Below are positions 17,483 to 26,101 of a stretch of 64,000 nt of DNA, piece by piece (position 1 is the first letter of the stretch; every line of letters begins with the position of its first letter). The position numbers and the translations under genes were made by a program. The DNA comes from Serratia plymuthica (GTDB taxonomy: Bacteria; Pseudomonadota; Gammaproteobacteria; Enterobacterales; Enterobacteriaceae). The notes under the pieces are model-generated. The model made no database searches and was not told the DNA's origin. It saw only the letters and a program-made list of their open reading frames with translations. The DNA lies in the NCBI RefSeq assembly GCF_018336935.1, contig NZ_CP068771.1, forward strand, positions 4,898,001 through 4,962,000. The letters are read 5' to 3'.

Positions 17483-18052
17483 CTACTCTCCATCTTTCTC
17501 ATCATGCTGTGGATAGTTAACAACGCTAATACTGCCTTGTGCGTTCAATTCTGTACATAGGCGATGGAAGGCTTGCTCGATATTTGATGCATCCGCGTCG
17601 CCGGGGCTGTGCGCGGTGATCTGAATGTAAAGCTGCGGCGGCAGGTGACCTTCCGCCGGTTGGGTTCTGGACACCAGCTCGGCAATGTTCATCTGGCTGG
17701 AGTCGAACAGATCGGTGAAGCGCTCAATGATGTGCGGCGAGTCTTTCACCTCAACCTGCACCCACACCGTGGCTGGCATCGGCGGTCTTTCATGCGAGTT
17801 GGTGCGTTTCATCACAATCAGCAGCTCCAGCTCCGCGCCTTTTTGCGGCAGAGTGGATTCAATCAGGGTAATCGCGTTCCAACTGCCGGAAAGCAGCATG
17901 ATGAAAGTGAACTCCTCACCCAGCATGGCCAGACGGCTATCTTCGATATTGCATCCGCAACTGCTGACGTGGCGGGTGATGGCATTAACGATTCCGGGGC
18001 GGTCGGCGCCGAGCGCGGTAATCACGAGATAGTGTTCATCTGGCTTAGGCAA
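17483..18052 (-). CDS. gcvR: Glycine cleavage system repressor GcvR
   Basis: Two ACT domains: EHYLVITALGADRPGIVNAI near the start and VWVQVEVKDSPHIIERFTDL in the second half. GcvR binds GcvA and represses the glycine cleavage operon when glycine is low. A longer open frame extends to 18199, but the family begins at EHYLVITAL. The best start is TTG 18052 (product MPKPDEHYLVIT, 189 residues, E. coli is 190), with AGGAAG seven bases upstream; the in-frame ATG 18088 has no ribosome site. A weak TTG start fits low-level expression. Confidence 0.9.
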   Translation of the reverse strand: MPKPDEHYLVITALGADRPGIVNAITRHVSSCGCNIEDSRLAMLGEEFTFIMLLSGSWNAITLIESTLPQKGAELELLIVMKRTNSHERPPMPATVWVQVEVKDSPHIIERFTDLFDSSQMNIAELVSRTQPAEGHLPPQLYIQITAHSPGDADASNIEQAFHRLCTELNAQGSISVVNYPQHDEKDGE

Positions 18053-18198
18053 AATGGATCTTCCTGTCGTGCTCAATGGGGTTACCATGGTAAACATAAA
18101 AAAAACCGCCTGCCAAGCGCTTACAACGCTGTTGTTTGCTTGCTTTTGGATAGGCAGCAAAAGTACCATGAGTGACTTGTTTGTGGAGGGGACGGCCA

Positions 18199-19089
18199 AT
18201 GTTTACGGGAAGTATTGTTGCACTGGTTACGCCGATGGACGACAAAGGTGCTGTCGATCGTGCGAGCCTAAAAAAACTGATTGATTATCATGTAGCCAGT
18301 GGGACCTCGGCCATTGTTTCCGTAGGGACGACCGGCGAGTCCGCAACGCTTGCCCATGACGAGCACGTTGAAGTGGTATTGCAGACGCTGGAGTTGGCCG
18401 CAGGCCGCATTCCGGTGATCGCCGGCACGGGCTCCAACGCCACCGCCGAAGCCATTTCGCTGACCAAAAGCTTCGAAAATACCGGCGTAGTGGGTTGCCT
18501 GACGGTAACGCCTTACTACAATAAGCCGACCCAGGAAGGGCTGTACCAGCACTTCAAGGCGATTGCCGAAAGCACCGCGTTGCCGCAGATCCTCTATAAC
18601 GTGCCTTCACGCACCGGTTGTGACATGCTGCCGCCGGTGATTGCGCGTTTAGCAAAAATTAAGAATATTGTTGCCGTTAAAGAGGCAACAGGGAACTTAA
18701 GCCGTGTAAGTCAGATCCAAGTGCTGGTTGATGATGAAGATTTCATTTTGCTGAGCGGCGATGACGCCAGCGGTCTGGACTTCATGCAACTGGGCGGCAA
18801 AGGGGTGATTTCCGTGACCGCCAACGTGGCGGCGCGTGAAATGGCGCAGCTTTGCGCGCTGGCAGCACAGGGCAACTTTGCTGAAGCACGCCGCTTAAAT
18901 CAGCGCTTGATGCCGTTGCATCAGGATTTGTTTGTAGAAGCAAACCCAATTCCGGTGAAATGGGCCTGTAAGGCATTGGGATTGATGGCAACCGATACGA
19001 TGCGTCTGCCTATGACGCCGTTGACCGACGCTGCTCGCCCGATCGTTGAGCGCGCGTTGAAAAGCGCCGGTTTGCTCTCCTCTAAGTAA
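18199..19089 (+). CDS. dapA: 4-hydroxy-tetrahydrodipicolinate synthase DapA
   Basis: 296 residues from ATG 18199, which follows GGAGGGG; the family start [13 protein letters not shown] is exact. Active-site elements are present: the pyruvate Schiff-base Lys in [11 protein letters not shown], the TTGES phosphate-like loop, and the catalytic Tyr/Arg region [11 protein letters not shown]. It condenses pyruvate with aspartate semialdehyde in the lysine/diaminopimelate pathway. It is divergent from gcvR and followed by bamC, as in E. coli. dapE lies 14 kb away in the same window. Confidence 0.97.
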   Translation: MFTGSIVALVTPMDDKGAVDRASLKKLIDYHVASGTSAIVSVGTTGESATLAHDEHVEVVLQTLELAAGRIPVIAGTGSNATAEAISLTKSFENTGVVGCLTVTPYYNKPTQEGLYQHFKAIAESTALPQILYNVPSRTGCDMLPPVIARLAKIKNIVAVKEATGNLSRVSQIQVLVDDEDFILLSGDDASGLDFMQLGGKGVISVTANVAAREMAQLCALAAQGNFAEARRLNQRLMPLHQDLFVEANPIPVKWACKALGLMATDTMRLPMTPLTDAARPIVERALKSAGLLSSK

Positions 19090-19188
19090 TTGAAGCGGCC
19101 GCAAGGCGGCGAGTGCGCGAGTTCCCGGGAGCTTGGCTAACCCAGTGACCGGGGGGAGCGTGCGTGGCCAACACCGCGGCGGTTTCAA
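19089..19188. repeat. Palindromic ~100-bp element between dapA and bamC
   Basis: Ends TTGAAGCGGCCGC and GCGGCGGTTTCAA are inverted copies (11 of 13 match). The interior is GC-rich and foldable (GAGTTCCCGGGAGCTT; CCAGTGACCGGGGGGAG). It starts right after the dapA stop and ends before the bamC ribosome site. It looks like an intergenic palindromic repeat transcribed within the dapA-bamC message. No second copy was found in the window. Confidence 0.45.
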
Positions 19189-19221
19189 GTGCGACGAGGA
19201 TGTAACTCTAAGGGAAATTTG

Positions 19222-20274
19222 ATGTCTTATTCATTGCAAAAGTCGACGGTAGCAAAAGTCGTGGGTATTTCGCTGGTCATGATGCTGGCCGCCTGTACCA
19301 CCGATCAACGTTACAAACGCCAGGTCAGCGGCGATGAGTCTTACCTCAACGCGTCGGAGCTCAAATCGTTGAACGCGCCGGCCGGTATGATCCTGCCGGT
19401 GCAGAGCGGGAATTATGATGTTCCGGCAACCACGCTGAAAGGCGGCGTTGGCAAGCAACTGGATATTCGTCCGCCTGTGCAGCCGTTGGCGTTGCTGAGC
19501 GGTTCACGTGCGCAATATGCCGGCGACAGCGGTACGCTGCTGCTGGAAAACAGCCCGCAAAACCAGAATCTGTGGTCACGCGTCGTCAGCATGCTGCAGA
19601 CGAAAAATATCGCGATTGCCTCGCGTCAAGATGCCGGCCAGACCCTGACGACCGATTGGGTGAAGTGGAACCGTCTGGATGAAGACAACCAGTACGAAGG
19701 CCGTTACCAGATCAGCGTGCAGCAGCAGGGCTACCAGCAGGCGCTGGTGGTGAAAACCCTTGGTTTGCAGCAGCAGGGCAAAACCGAGCAGGTTACCGAC
19801 CCTTCTGAAGTGCAGCGCTACAACGGCATGATGATGAACACTATCGTTGAGGGCCTGGACAAGCAGGACAACCTGGCGAGCAGCCAAACGGCCAACCGCT
19901 TCGGCGCGCTGGACGTACAGAGCGGCGCGGATGACACCGGCTTGCCGATGCTGGTCGTGCGTGGTCCTTACACCGTCGTGTGGGATCGCCTGCCTGCGGC
20001 GTTGGAAAAACTGGGGATGAAAGTGGGTGACCGCAGCCGTCCGCAGGGCACCGTCGCCGTGACCTATAAATCCCTGAGCGGTAGCGACTGGGATGCATTG
20101 GGCGCCAAGGATCCTGAACTGACCGAAGGTGATTACAAACTGCAGGTGGGTGATTTGAACAACCGCACCAGCCTGCAATTTATCGATCCTAAGGGCAAGC
20201 CGTTGACCCAGTCGCAAAACGACGGGTTGGTTGCGGCATTCCAGGCTGCGTTCAGTAAAACCAGCGTTAAATAA
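19222..20274 (+). CDS. bamC: Outer-membrane assembly lipoprotein BamC
   Basis: 350 residues. Lipoprotein signal peptide ending in the lipobox LAAC (Cys25), then the conserved unstructured N-terminus that binds BamD ([17 protein letters not shown]), then two helix-grip domains. Part of the Bam complex that inserts beta-barrel proteins into the outer membrane. ATG 19222 follows AAGGGAAA; the upstream in-frame start would not give a signal peptide. Downstream of dapA as in E. coli. A strong terminator follows. Confidence 0.95.
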   Translation: MSYSLQKSTVAKVVGISLVMMLAACTTDQRYKRQVSGDESYLNASELKSLNAPAGMILPVQSGNYDVPATTLKGGVGKQLDIRPPVQPLALLSGSRAQYAGDSGTLLLENSPQNQNLWSRVVSMLQTKNIAIASRQDAGQTLTTDWVKWNRLDEDNQYEGRYQISVQQQGYQQALVVKTLGLQQQGKTEQVTDPSEVQRYNGMMMNTIVEGLDKQDNLASSQTANRFGALDVQSGADDTGLPMLVVRGPYTVVWDRLPAALEKLGMKVGDRSRPQGTVAVTYKSLSGSDWDALGAKDPELTEGDYKLQVGDLNNRTSLQFIDPKGKPLTQSQNDGLVAAFQAAFSKTSVK

Positions 20275-20277
20275 CTA

Positions 20278-20302
20278 AAAAAGGGGCCGCGGCCCCTTTT
20301 TG
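20278..20302 (+). terminator. Terminator after bamC
   Basis: AAAAAGGGGCCGCGGCCCCTTTTT-type perfect inverted repeat (given by its ends: AAAAAGGGG and CCCCTTTTT) four bases after the bamC stop, with T-run. Confidence 0.9.
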
Positions 20303-20312
20303 TTTGATGGTT

Positions 20313-20328
20313 ACGGTATCGTTTGCGT
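20313..20328. promoter_or_regulatory. PurR-type operator upstream of purC
   Basis: ACGGTATCGTTTGCGT matches the PurR consensus ACGCAAACGTTTGCGT at 13 of 16 positions. It lies about 195 bases before purC because a repeat element sits between operator and gene. Confidence 0.6.
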
Positions 20329-20345
20329 CGCAGATTTGGCACAAT

Positions 20346-20471
20346 GTACCCATCATTCTTGAAGCTACAGCTGTGTTGGCTGCGTGCATTCACCCCGGTC
20401 ACTTACTTGAGTAAGCTCCCGGGGACTCCTGCCCTTGCCGCCTTGCTGTAACTCCAATTATTCTGGGTATA
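20346..20471. repeat. Enterobacterial palindromic repeat element in the purC leader
   Basis: The ends are imperfect inverted repeats: GTACCCATCATTCTTGAAG on the left and, on the complement of the right end, ATACCCAGAATAATTGGAG, each followed by (C/T)TACAGC. The interior carries CCCCGGTCACTTACT / AGTAAGCTCCCGGGG, also an inverted repeat. Elements with this layout recur in intergenic regions of Serratia and Yersinia relatives. About 126 bp, between the PurR-type operator and purC. Confidence 0.65.
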
Positions 20472-20521
20472 TCACGCCTGTGCGTTGAAGCGTTTTTAAA
20501 AATTTTTTTGGAGTAAGTGAG

Positions 20522-21235
20522 ATGCAAAAAATAGCTGAGCTGTATCGCGGAAAGGCAAAAACCGTCTACACCACCGAAAACCCCGATCTGCTGGTGTTAG
20601 AGTTCCGCAACGATACGTCAGCACTGGATGGTCAGCGCATTGAGCAGTTTGATCGCAAAGGCATGGTGAACAACAAGTTCAACCATTTCATCATGAGCAA
20701 ACTGGAAGAAGCCGGCATCCCGACGCAAATGGAACGCCTGCTGTCAGACAACGAAGTGCTGGTGAAGAAGCTCGATATGGTGCCGGTCGAATGCGTGATC
20801 CGCAACCGCGCCGCCGGTTCGCTGGTGAAGCGTTTGGGCATTGAAGAAGGCCTGGTGCTGAACCCGCCGCTGTTCGATCTGTTCCTGAAAAACGATGCGA
20901 TGCACGATCCGATGGTCAACGAATCCTATTGCGAAACCTTCGGCTGGGTTAACAAAGAGCATCTGGCGCGCATGCGTGAGCTGAGCTACAAGGCGAACGA
21001 CGTGCTGAGCAAGCTGTTTGACGACGCGGGCCTGATCCTGGTCGACTTCAAGCTGGAGTTCGGTCTGTTCAACGGCGAAGTGGTGCTGGGCGATGAGTTC
21101 TCGCCGGACGGCAGCCGCCTGTGGGACAAAAACACCCTGGACAAGATGGACAAAGACCGTTTCCGTCAGAGCCTGGGTGGCCTGATCGAAGCCTACGAAG
21201 AAGTGGCGCGCCGCATCGGCGTGAAACTGGACTAA
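20522..21235 (+). CDS. purC: Phosphoribosylaminoimidazole-succinocarboxamide synthase PurC
   Basis: 237 residues, as in E. coli. SAICAR synthetase signature segments are present: [26 protein letters not shown]-like [31 protein letters not shown] and LVDFKLEFG. It condenses CAIR with aspartate using ATP in purine synthesis. ATG 20522 follows TTGGAGTAAGTG. Regulation by PurR is likely from the upstream operator. GC-rich inverted repeats follow. Confidence 0.97.
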   Translation: MQKIAELYRGKAKTVYTTENPDLLVLEFRNDTSALDGQRIEQFDRKGMVNNKFNHFIMSKLEEAGIPTQMERLLSDNEVLVKKLDMVPVECVIRNRAAGSLVKRLGIEEGLVLNPPLFDLFLKNDAMHDPMVNESYCETFGWVNKEHLARMRELSYKANDVLSKLFDDAGLILVDFKLEFGLFNGEVVLGDEFSPDGSRLWDKNTLDKMDKDRFRQSLGGLIEAYEEVARRIGVKLD

Positions 21236-21250
21236 GCGCTCTGCCGCAAT

Positions 21251-21278
21251 ACGGGGCGATCCAGCCGGAGCGCCCCGT
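21251..21278 (+). terminator. Terminator-like stem after purC
   Basis: ACGGGGCG/CGCCCCGT perfect 8-bp arms with a twelve-base loop, followed by CATTCATTTTC. U-run is weak. Confidence 0.5.
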
Positions 21279-21404
21279 CATTCATTTTCTCTTCCGCCTG
21301 CATTTCCAGAAAAATTCTACATTTCCCGCATCGTTAACCATTTATAATGGCAATCAGTGGGCTAGTTTCCTACGATTATTAAAAACCTAATCTGGAGTTT
21401 ACTT

Positions 21405-22271
21405 ATGCGTTGGCAAGGGCGTCGGGAAAGTGACAATGTTGAGGATCGTCGCGGGGAGTCTTCAGGTCTGGGTGGCGGCGGAGGCTTTCGCGCGCCAATC
21501 GGCGGCAAAGGCGGCATCGTCATTCTGGTGGTGGTGCTGGTGGCCGGCTATTACGGCATCGATCTCTCACCGCTGTTGAACGGCGGCGACGTGAGTCCGC
21601 AAACTCAGCAACAGAGCGCCAGCATCAGTCCAAAAGATGATGAGTTGGCCAAGTTTACCTCGGTGGTGCTGGCTTCTACCGAAGATAACTGGAAAGAAGT
21701 TTTCCAGCGTATGGGCAAAACCTATCAACCGCCCAAACTGGTGATGTATCGCGGCGTGACGCGCACCAACTGCGGCACCGGCCAGTCTGCGATGGGGCCG
21801 TTCTATTGCCCGGGCGACAAAACGGTATATATCGATCTGTCGTTCTACCAGGATATGAAAACCAAGCTGGGCGCCGGCGGTGACTTTGCGCAGGCCTATG
21901 TGGTGGCGCACGAAGTCGGCCACCACGTGCAGAACCTGCTGGGCATTGAGCCTAAGGTGCGTCAGATGCAACAGGGCGCCAGCCAGGTTGAAGTGAACCG
22001 CCTGTCGGTAAAAATGGAACTGCAGGCAGACTGCTTCGCCGGCGTTTGGGGCAAATATGCCGAGAAGCAGCAGATGCTGGAAGAGGGTGACTTGCAGGCG
22101 GCATTGAACGCCGCGCAGGCGATCGGCGACGACCGTTTGCAGCAGCAGGGCCAGGGGCGCGTAGTGCCGGACAGCTTCACCCACGGCACCTCGCAACAGC
22201 GTTACACCTGGTTTAAACAGGGCTTCGACAGCGGTGACCCTAACACCTGCAACACCTTCGCATCCCGTTAA
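21405..22271 (+). CDS. ypfJ: YpfJ-type neutral zinc metallopeptidase
   Basis: 288 residues. A glycine-rich cytoplasmic N-terminus ([17 protein letters not shown]) precedes one membrane helix ([15 protein letters not shown]), then a large periplasmic domain with the zinc motif HEVGHH near residue 170 and a downstream ELQADCFAG segment providing the third ligand. The family (PF04228) is annotated as a putative neutral zinc metallopeptidase; substrates are unknown. ATG follows TGGAGTTTACTT. It sits between purC and tmcA, the E. coli order, and is followed by a terminator. Confidence 0.9.
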   Translation: MRWQGRRESDNVEDRRGESSGLGGGGGFRAPIGGKGGIVILVVVLVAGYYGIDLSPLLNGGDVSPQTQQQSASISPKDDELAKFTSVVLASTEDNWKEVFQRMGKTYQPPKLVMYRGVTRTNCGTGQSAMGPFYCPGDKTVYIDLSFYQDMKTKLGAGGDFAQAYVVAHEVGHHVQNLLGIEPKVRQMQQGASQVEVNRLSVKMELQADCFAGVWGKYAEKQQMLEEGDLQAALNAAQAIGDDRLQQQGQGRVVPDSFTHGTSQQRYTWFKQGFDSGDPNTCNTFASR

Positions 22272-22278
22272 CATACCC

Positions 22279-22306
22279 TGCCGGAGCCTGACTCCGGCAT
22301 TTTTTT
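22279..22306 (+). terminator. Terminator between ypfJ and tmcA
   Basis: TGCCGGAG/CTCCGGCA stem with five-base loop, then TTTTTTT, eight bases after the ypfJ stop. Confidence 0.9.
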
Positions 22307-22322
22307 AGGTAGGAACAGAGCC

Positions 22323-24335
22323 TTGCTACAGGCAATGCAACAACTTATGCAGCAGCAGGGCATCAGGCGCTTGCTGGTGCTCAGCGGTGAACCGCAATGG
22401 TGCCGCCAACAGGCGCAACAACTGGCTGCAAGCCTGCCGGGCGACTGGCCGTGGGTGGGGGAAAACCCGCCGGCCGGCCTGCAACCTTTGGCGAGCGGCG
22501 CGGTGCGAACGCTGCTGGGGCAAGAGCGGCTGCATGCGGTGTTTGACGCGACAACGGCCCTGGATGTTGAAGCCCTGGCGGCGCTGGCGGGTACGCTGCG
22601 CGCCGGCAGTTGGCTGTTGTTGCTGACGCCGCCATGGCGCCAGTGGCATCAGCAACCGGATGCCGACAGCCTGCGTTGGAGCGATTGTCCCCAGCCGATC
22701 ACCACCCCGCATTTTATCCATCATCTGCAACGCCACCTGGCGGCGGACAGCGAGGTCACGCTCTGGCGGCAGGGTGAGACGCTGGCGTTGGCGGCATTGC
22801 CGGAGCGCCCGCCGTGGCTGGCGCCCGATGGTCACCCCACCGCCGAACAGCAAAGGCTACTGGAGCAACTGCAGAATGCCTCGGCGGGGGTCTGGGTGCT
22901 GACTGCGGCCCGTGGCCGCGGCAAGTCAACGCTGGCGGGCATGCTGGTAGCGAACACGTCGCTGACCTGCTGGATGACCGGGCCGAGCCGTGCCGCCACC
23001 GATGTTGCCGGCGAATGGGCGCAGGGGCGCGCGCAGTTCTGGGCGCCGGACGCGCTGCTCGCCCATTGCCGCGAGCATGACGTCGGCAACGTGGGCTGGC
23101 TGCTGGTGGATGAAGCGGCGGCCATTCCTGGCCCGCTGTTGCAGCAGTTGGTCGGTTATTTCCCTCGTGTCTTGCTGACCACCACCGTGCAGGGCTATGA
23201 AGGCACCGGCCGGGGGTTTTTGCTGAAGTTCTGCGCCGGGTTGCCTTCGTTCCGGCCGTTGGCTTTACAGCAGCCGATGCGCTGGGCACCGGGTGATGCG
23301 CTGGAGCGGGTGATAGATAATGCGCTGTTGTTCAACGAACAACCGGAATGGCGAGCGACCGAGCAGGCCGCCCGTTTCAGCCTGGTCGAACAGAGCGCGC
23401 TGTGCGCCGATCCCCAACGACTGGCGCGCTTTTACGCTCTGTTGAGCAGCGCGCATTACCGCACCTCGCCGCTCGATTTACGGCGGCTGATGGATGCACC
23501 CGGCATGCACTTTGGCGTGGCGCAGGTGGAAGACGAAGTGGTTGGCGCGCTGTGGCTGGTGGATGAAGGAGGGCTGAGCGCCGAACTGGCGCATGAGGTC
23601 TGGGCAGGGCGACGGCGGCCGCGCGGCAACCTGGTGGCTCAGTCGCTGGCGGCGCATGGCGGCCAGTGGTGGGCGCCGACGCTGCGTTCGCGCCGAATTA
23701 CCCGCATTGCGGTACTGCCCGCGCTGCGCCAACAGGGCATTGCCCGCAGCCTGATCGCGCAGCAACGCCAACAGGCGCAGGGGCTGGATTTCCTTTCGGT
23801 CAGTTTTGGCTACACCGAACCGCTGTGGCGCTTTTGGCAATCCTGCGGTTTTGAACTGGTGCGCATCGGCAGCAAGACGGAGGCCAGCAGCGGCTGCTAT
23901 GCCGCAATGGCCATCCTGGCGTTGAGCGAGCAGGGGGAAGCGTTGCGGCATGCGGCGCATAAGCACCTGGCGCGCGATTGGCGCTGGTTGCAGCAACGTG
24001 TTGATCTGCAACTGGAGATCACCGGCGATGACGGCGATACGCAGCTGAGCGAGGACGACTGGCGTGAACTGGCCGGTTTTTCCTTCGCCCACCGGCCGCT
24101 GGAGGCCAGCCTGGGTGCGCTGCAACGCTTGCTGTTGGCGAGCGGCCTGCCGCTGCCCGCGCTGCGCGGGCATCTGCAACGACAAAGGACGACGGCAGAC
24201 TGTGTGACGCAGTTTGGCCTCAGCGGCCAAAAAGCCTTGCTGCGCCACTGGCGGCTGGAGGCGGCGCAGGCGCTCGAACAGCTGGATGAGCAACACTGCC
24301 TGCGCTGGCGCAACTGGGCGCAGTCATTGCAATAA
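22323..24335 (+). CDS. tmcA: tRNA(Met) cytidine acetyltransferase TmcA
   Basis: About 670 residues. N-terminal DUF1726; RNA-helicase-like ATPase with Walker [13 protein letters not shown] near 195 and Walker [16 protein letters not shown] domain with [18 protein letters not shown] and [18 protein letters not shown]. It acetylates C34 of elongator tRNA-Met using acetyl-CoA and ATP. Start is uncertain: TTG 22323 has AGGA seven bases upstream, whereas ATG 22335 has no ribosome site; they differ by four residues. It precedes ypfH. Confidence 0.93.
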   Translation: MLQAMQQLMQQQGIRRLLVLSGEPQWCRQQAQQLAASLPGDWPWVGENPPAGLQPLASGAVRTLLGQERLHAVFDATTALDVEALAALAGTLRAGSWLLLLTPPWRQWHQQPDADSLRWSDCPQPITTPHFIHHLQRHLAADSEVTLWRQGETLALAALPERPPWLAPDGHPTAEQQRLLEQLQNASAGVWVLTAARGRGKSTLAGMLVANTSLTCWMTGPSRAATDVAGEWAQGRAQFWAPDALLAHCREHDVGNVGWLLVDEAAAIPGPLLQQLVGYFPRVLLTTTVQGYEGTGRGFLLKFCAGLPSFRPLALQQPMRWAPGDALERVIDNALLFNEQPEWRATEQAARFSLVEQSALCADPQRLARFYALLSSAHYRTSPLDLRRLMDAPGMHFGVAQVEDEVVGALWLVDEGGLSAELAHEVWAGRRRPRGNLVAQSLAAHGGQWWAPTLRSRRITRIAVLPALRQQGIARSLIAQQRQQAQGLDFLSVSFGYTEPLWRFWQSCGFELVRIGSKTEASSGCYAAMAILALSEQGEALRHAAHKHLARDWRWLQQRVDLQLEITGDDGDTQLSEDDWRELAGFSFAHRPLEASLGALQRLLLASGLPLPALRGHLQRQRTTADCVTQFGLSGQKALLRHWRLEAAQALEQLDEQHCLRWRNWAQSLQ

Positions 24336-24446
24336 ATCGACAATGTTGTTCAATAAAACCTGATTTTCCTGATTTCTCAGCGGCGTATAGTAGACGCCAA
24401 CGGCCCGGCACCTCCGGGCGACATCTGATGAAGACGAGGAGTCACC

Positions 24447-25136
24447 ATGAAACACGAGCATTTCGTTGTCCAAAATCCGGCAACACCGGCGGTACAGCTG
24501 ATCTTGCTGTTTCACGGCGTCGGCGATAACCCGGTGGCAATGGGCGAGATCGGCAGCTACTTCGCCAAAGATTTCCCGCAGGCGCTGGTCGTCAGTATCG
24601 GCGGCCCGATGGCTTTCGGTAACGGCAACGGTCGTCAGTGGTTTTCGGTGCAGGGCGTGACGGAAGAGAACCGCGCCGAGCGTATCGCACAGGCGATGCC
24701 GCAATTCGTCGAAACCGTGCGCTACTGGCAACAGCAGAGCGGCGTCGGTTACGCCGGAACCGCGTTGGTCGGTTTTTCTCAGGGATCGATCATGGCGCTG
24801 GAAGCCTTGAAAGCGGAAGCTAAACTGGCCGGCCGCGTGGTGGCCTTCAGCGGGCGCTTTGCCAGCTTGCCGGAGCAGGCCTTCGGCGAAAGCGTCGTGC
24901 ATCTGATCCACGGCGAAGAGGATGCGGTGATCGCCGTGCAGCACGCCAAAGCGGCGGCGGAACGGCTGCAGGCCATCGGCGTGGATTTCACGCTGGACGT
25001 GGAGCCGGGCGTCGGGCACGGCATCAATCAGGAGATGATGAATCATGCCCTCGAGCGGTTGCACTACTACGTACCTCAGCGCTACTGGGATGAAGCGCTG
25101 TTTGGCAAACGTGGCGATTTGATCGCCTTTCGTTAA
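24447..25136 (+). CDS. ypfH: Esterase YpfH (alpha/beta hydrolase)
   Basis: 229 residues. Phospholipase/carboxylesterase family: oxyanion segment LLFHGVGDNPVAMGEIG, nucleophile elbow GFSQGS, Asp in HGEEDAVI, and catalytic His in GVGHGIN. A cytoplasmic carboxylesterase with uncertain physiological substrate. ATG follows GAGGAGTCACC. Converges with the transglutaminase operon; a hairpin separates them. Confidence 0.92.
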   Translation: MKHEHFVVQNPATPAVQLILLFHGVGDNPVAMGEIGSYFAKDFPQALVVSIGGPMAFGNGNGRQWFSVQGVTEENRAERIAQAMPQFVETVRYWQQQSGVGYAGTALVGFSQGSIMALEALKAEAKLAGRVVAFSGRFASLPEQAFGESVVHLIHGEEDAVIAVQHAKAAAERLQAIGVDFTLDVEPGVGHGINQEMMNHALERLHYYVPQRYWDEALFGKRGDLIAFR

Positions 25137-25147
25137 TATTCTCCCCG

Positions 25148-25172
25148 ACGGGCGCGGCTATGCTGCGCCCGT
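25148..25172. terminator. Shared terminator-like hairpin between ypfH and the transglutaminase operon
   Basis: ACGGGCGC/GCGCCCGT arms with a nine-base loop, two bases before the end of the convergent gene. U-run is short. Confidence 0.55.
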
Positions 25173-25174
25173 TG

Positions 25175-26101
25175 TCATTGCGGCATCACCGTAACCTTAA
25201 CGTCCAACTGGTGAGCGCCCCCGCCAAAAATAATGCCGTGCATCGGGCTGACGTCGCCGAAATCGCGGCCCCAGGCCACGGTAATGTGCTGGGTATCGGC
25301 CAACACATTGTTGGTCGGATCGACATCTACCCAGCCATAGGGCGGACAATAAACCGACACCCAGGCGTGAGAGGCATCGGCGCCAATCATTCGCTCCTCC
25401 CCCGGCGGCGGCTGCGTGAGGATATAGCCGCTGACATAGCGTGCCGCCAGCCCCAGCGAGCGCAGGCAGGCAATTTGCAGGTGGGCAAAGTCCTGACAAA
25501 CCCCTTTCTTCTCCCGCAGCAGGGTTTCTACCGGCGTGGCGATGGTGGTGGCCGTCGGATCAAAGGTAAAGTCGTTGAAAATGCGCCCGGTAAAATCCAG
25601 CAGCGCCGACAGCAGCGGCCGATCCGGGGTAAAGCTCGGCAGGGCGTAGTGGCTCAGTGCGTTATCGATGGGAATAAACGTGGAAGGAAACAGGTATTGA
25701 ATGGGATCCAGCACTTCGGTTCCCCCGTTGGCCAACTGTTGGCGTACCCGCTCCCAGGACAGGCTGTTTTCCGCCACCCACTGTGCGGCGTGCGGCAAGA
25801 CCAGCACCTGCGAATCCACCCGCACGGTCAGTTGGGTATGCGGCGTTCGCAGGGCGAATTGCACCAGGTGGTTGCCATAAAAATCGTCCAGTTCAAACCA
25901 TTCATCGGGCTGCGGATCCACCTGGATCCGCGAAGCCTGGCACTGTTGCCAGGCCAGATTGCGCGGCGACAGCCGCAGCAACTGACGCGAATGCGGCACC
26001 GGCAGGCTGTATTGGTATTCGGTCACGTGGCTGACGCTATAGCGGTTTGCGTCGGCGGAGGTGAGAGATTGGCCGGCAGTTTGAGTTTGGCTCTGGCTCA
26101 T
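25175..26101 (-). CDS. Transglutaminase-like protein (COG1305 type)
   Basis: 308 residues. N-terminal beta-sandwich typical of bacterial transglutaminases (YSVSHVTEYQYSLPVPHSRQ, then LLRLSPRN) followed by the papain-like core with the triad Cys in KKGVCQDFAHLQIACLRSLG, His in DASHAWVSVY and Asp in WVDVDPTNN. No signal peptide is seen. Family members act as amide-forming or peptide-cleaving enzymes. It is the last gene of a three-gene minus-strand operon; its ATG overlaps the preceding stop by four bases. The gene pair with CP-ATP-grasp/alpha-E is conserved in many bacteria and predicted to make or transfer a peptide-like product. Confidence 0.85.
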   Translation of the reverse strand: MSQSQTQTAGQSLTSADANRYSVSHVTEYQYSLPVPHSRQLLRLSPRNLAWQQCQASRIQVDPQPDEWFELDDFYGNHLVQFALRTPHTQLTVRVDSQVLVLPHAAQWVAENSLSWERVRQQLANGGTEVLDPIQYLFPSTFIPIDNALSHYALPSFTPDRPLLSALLDFTGRIFNDFTFDPTATTIATPVETLLREKKGVCQDFAHLQIACLRSLGLAARYVSGYILTQPPPGEERMIGADASHAWVSVYCPPYGWVDVDPTNNVLADTQHITVAWGRDFGDVSPMHGIIFGGGAHQLDVKVTVMPQ

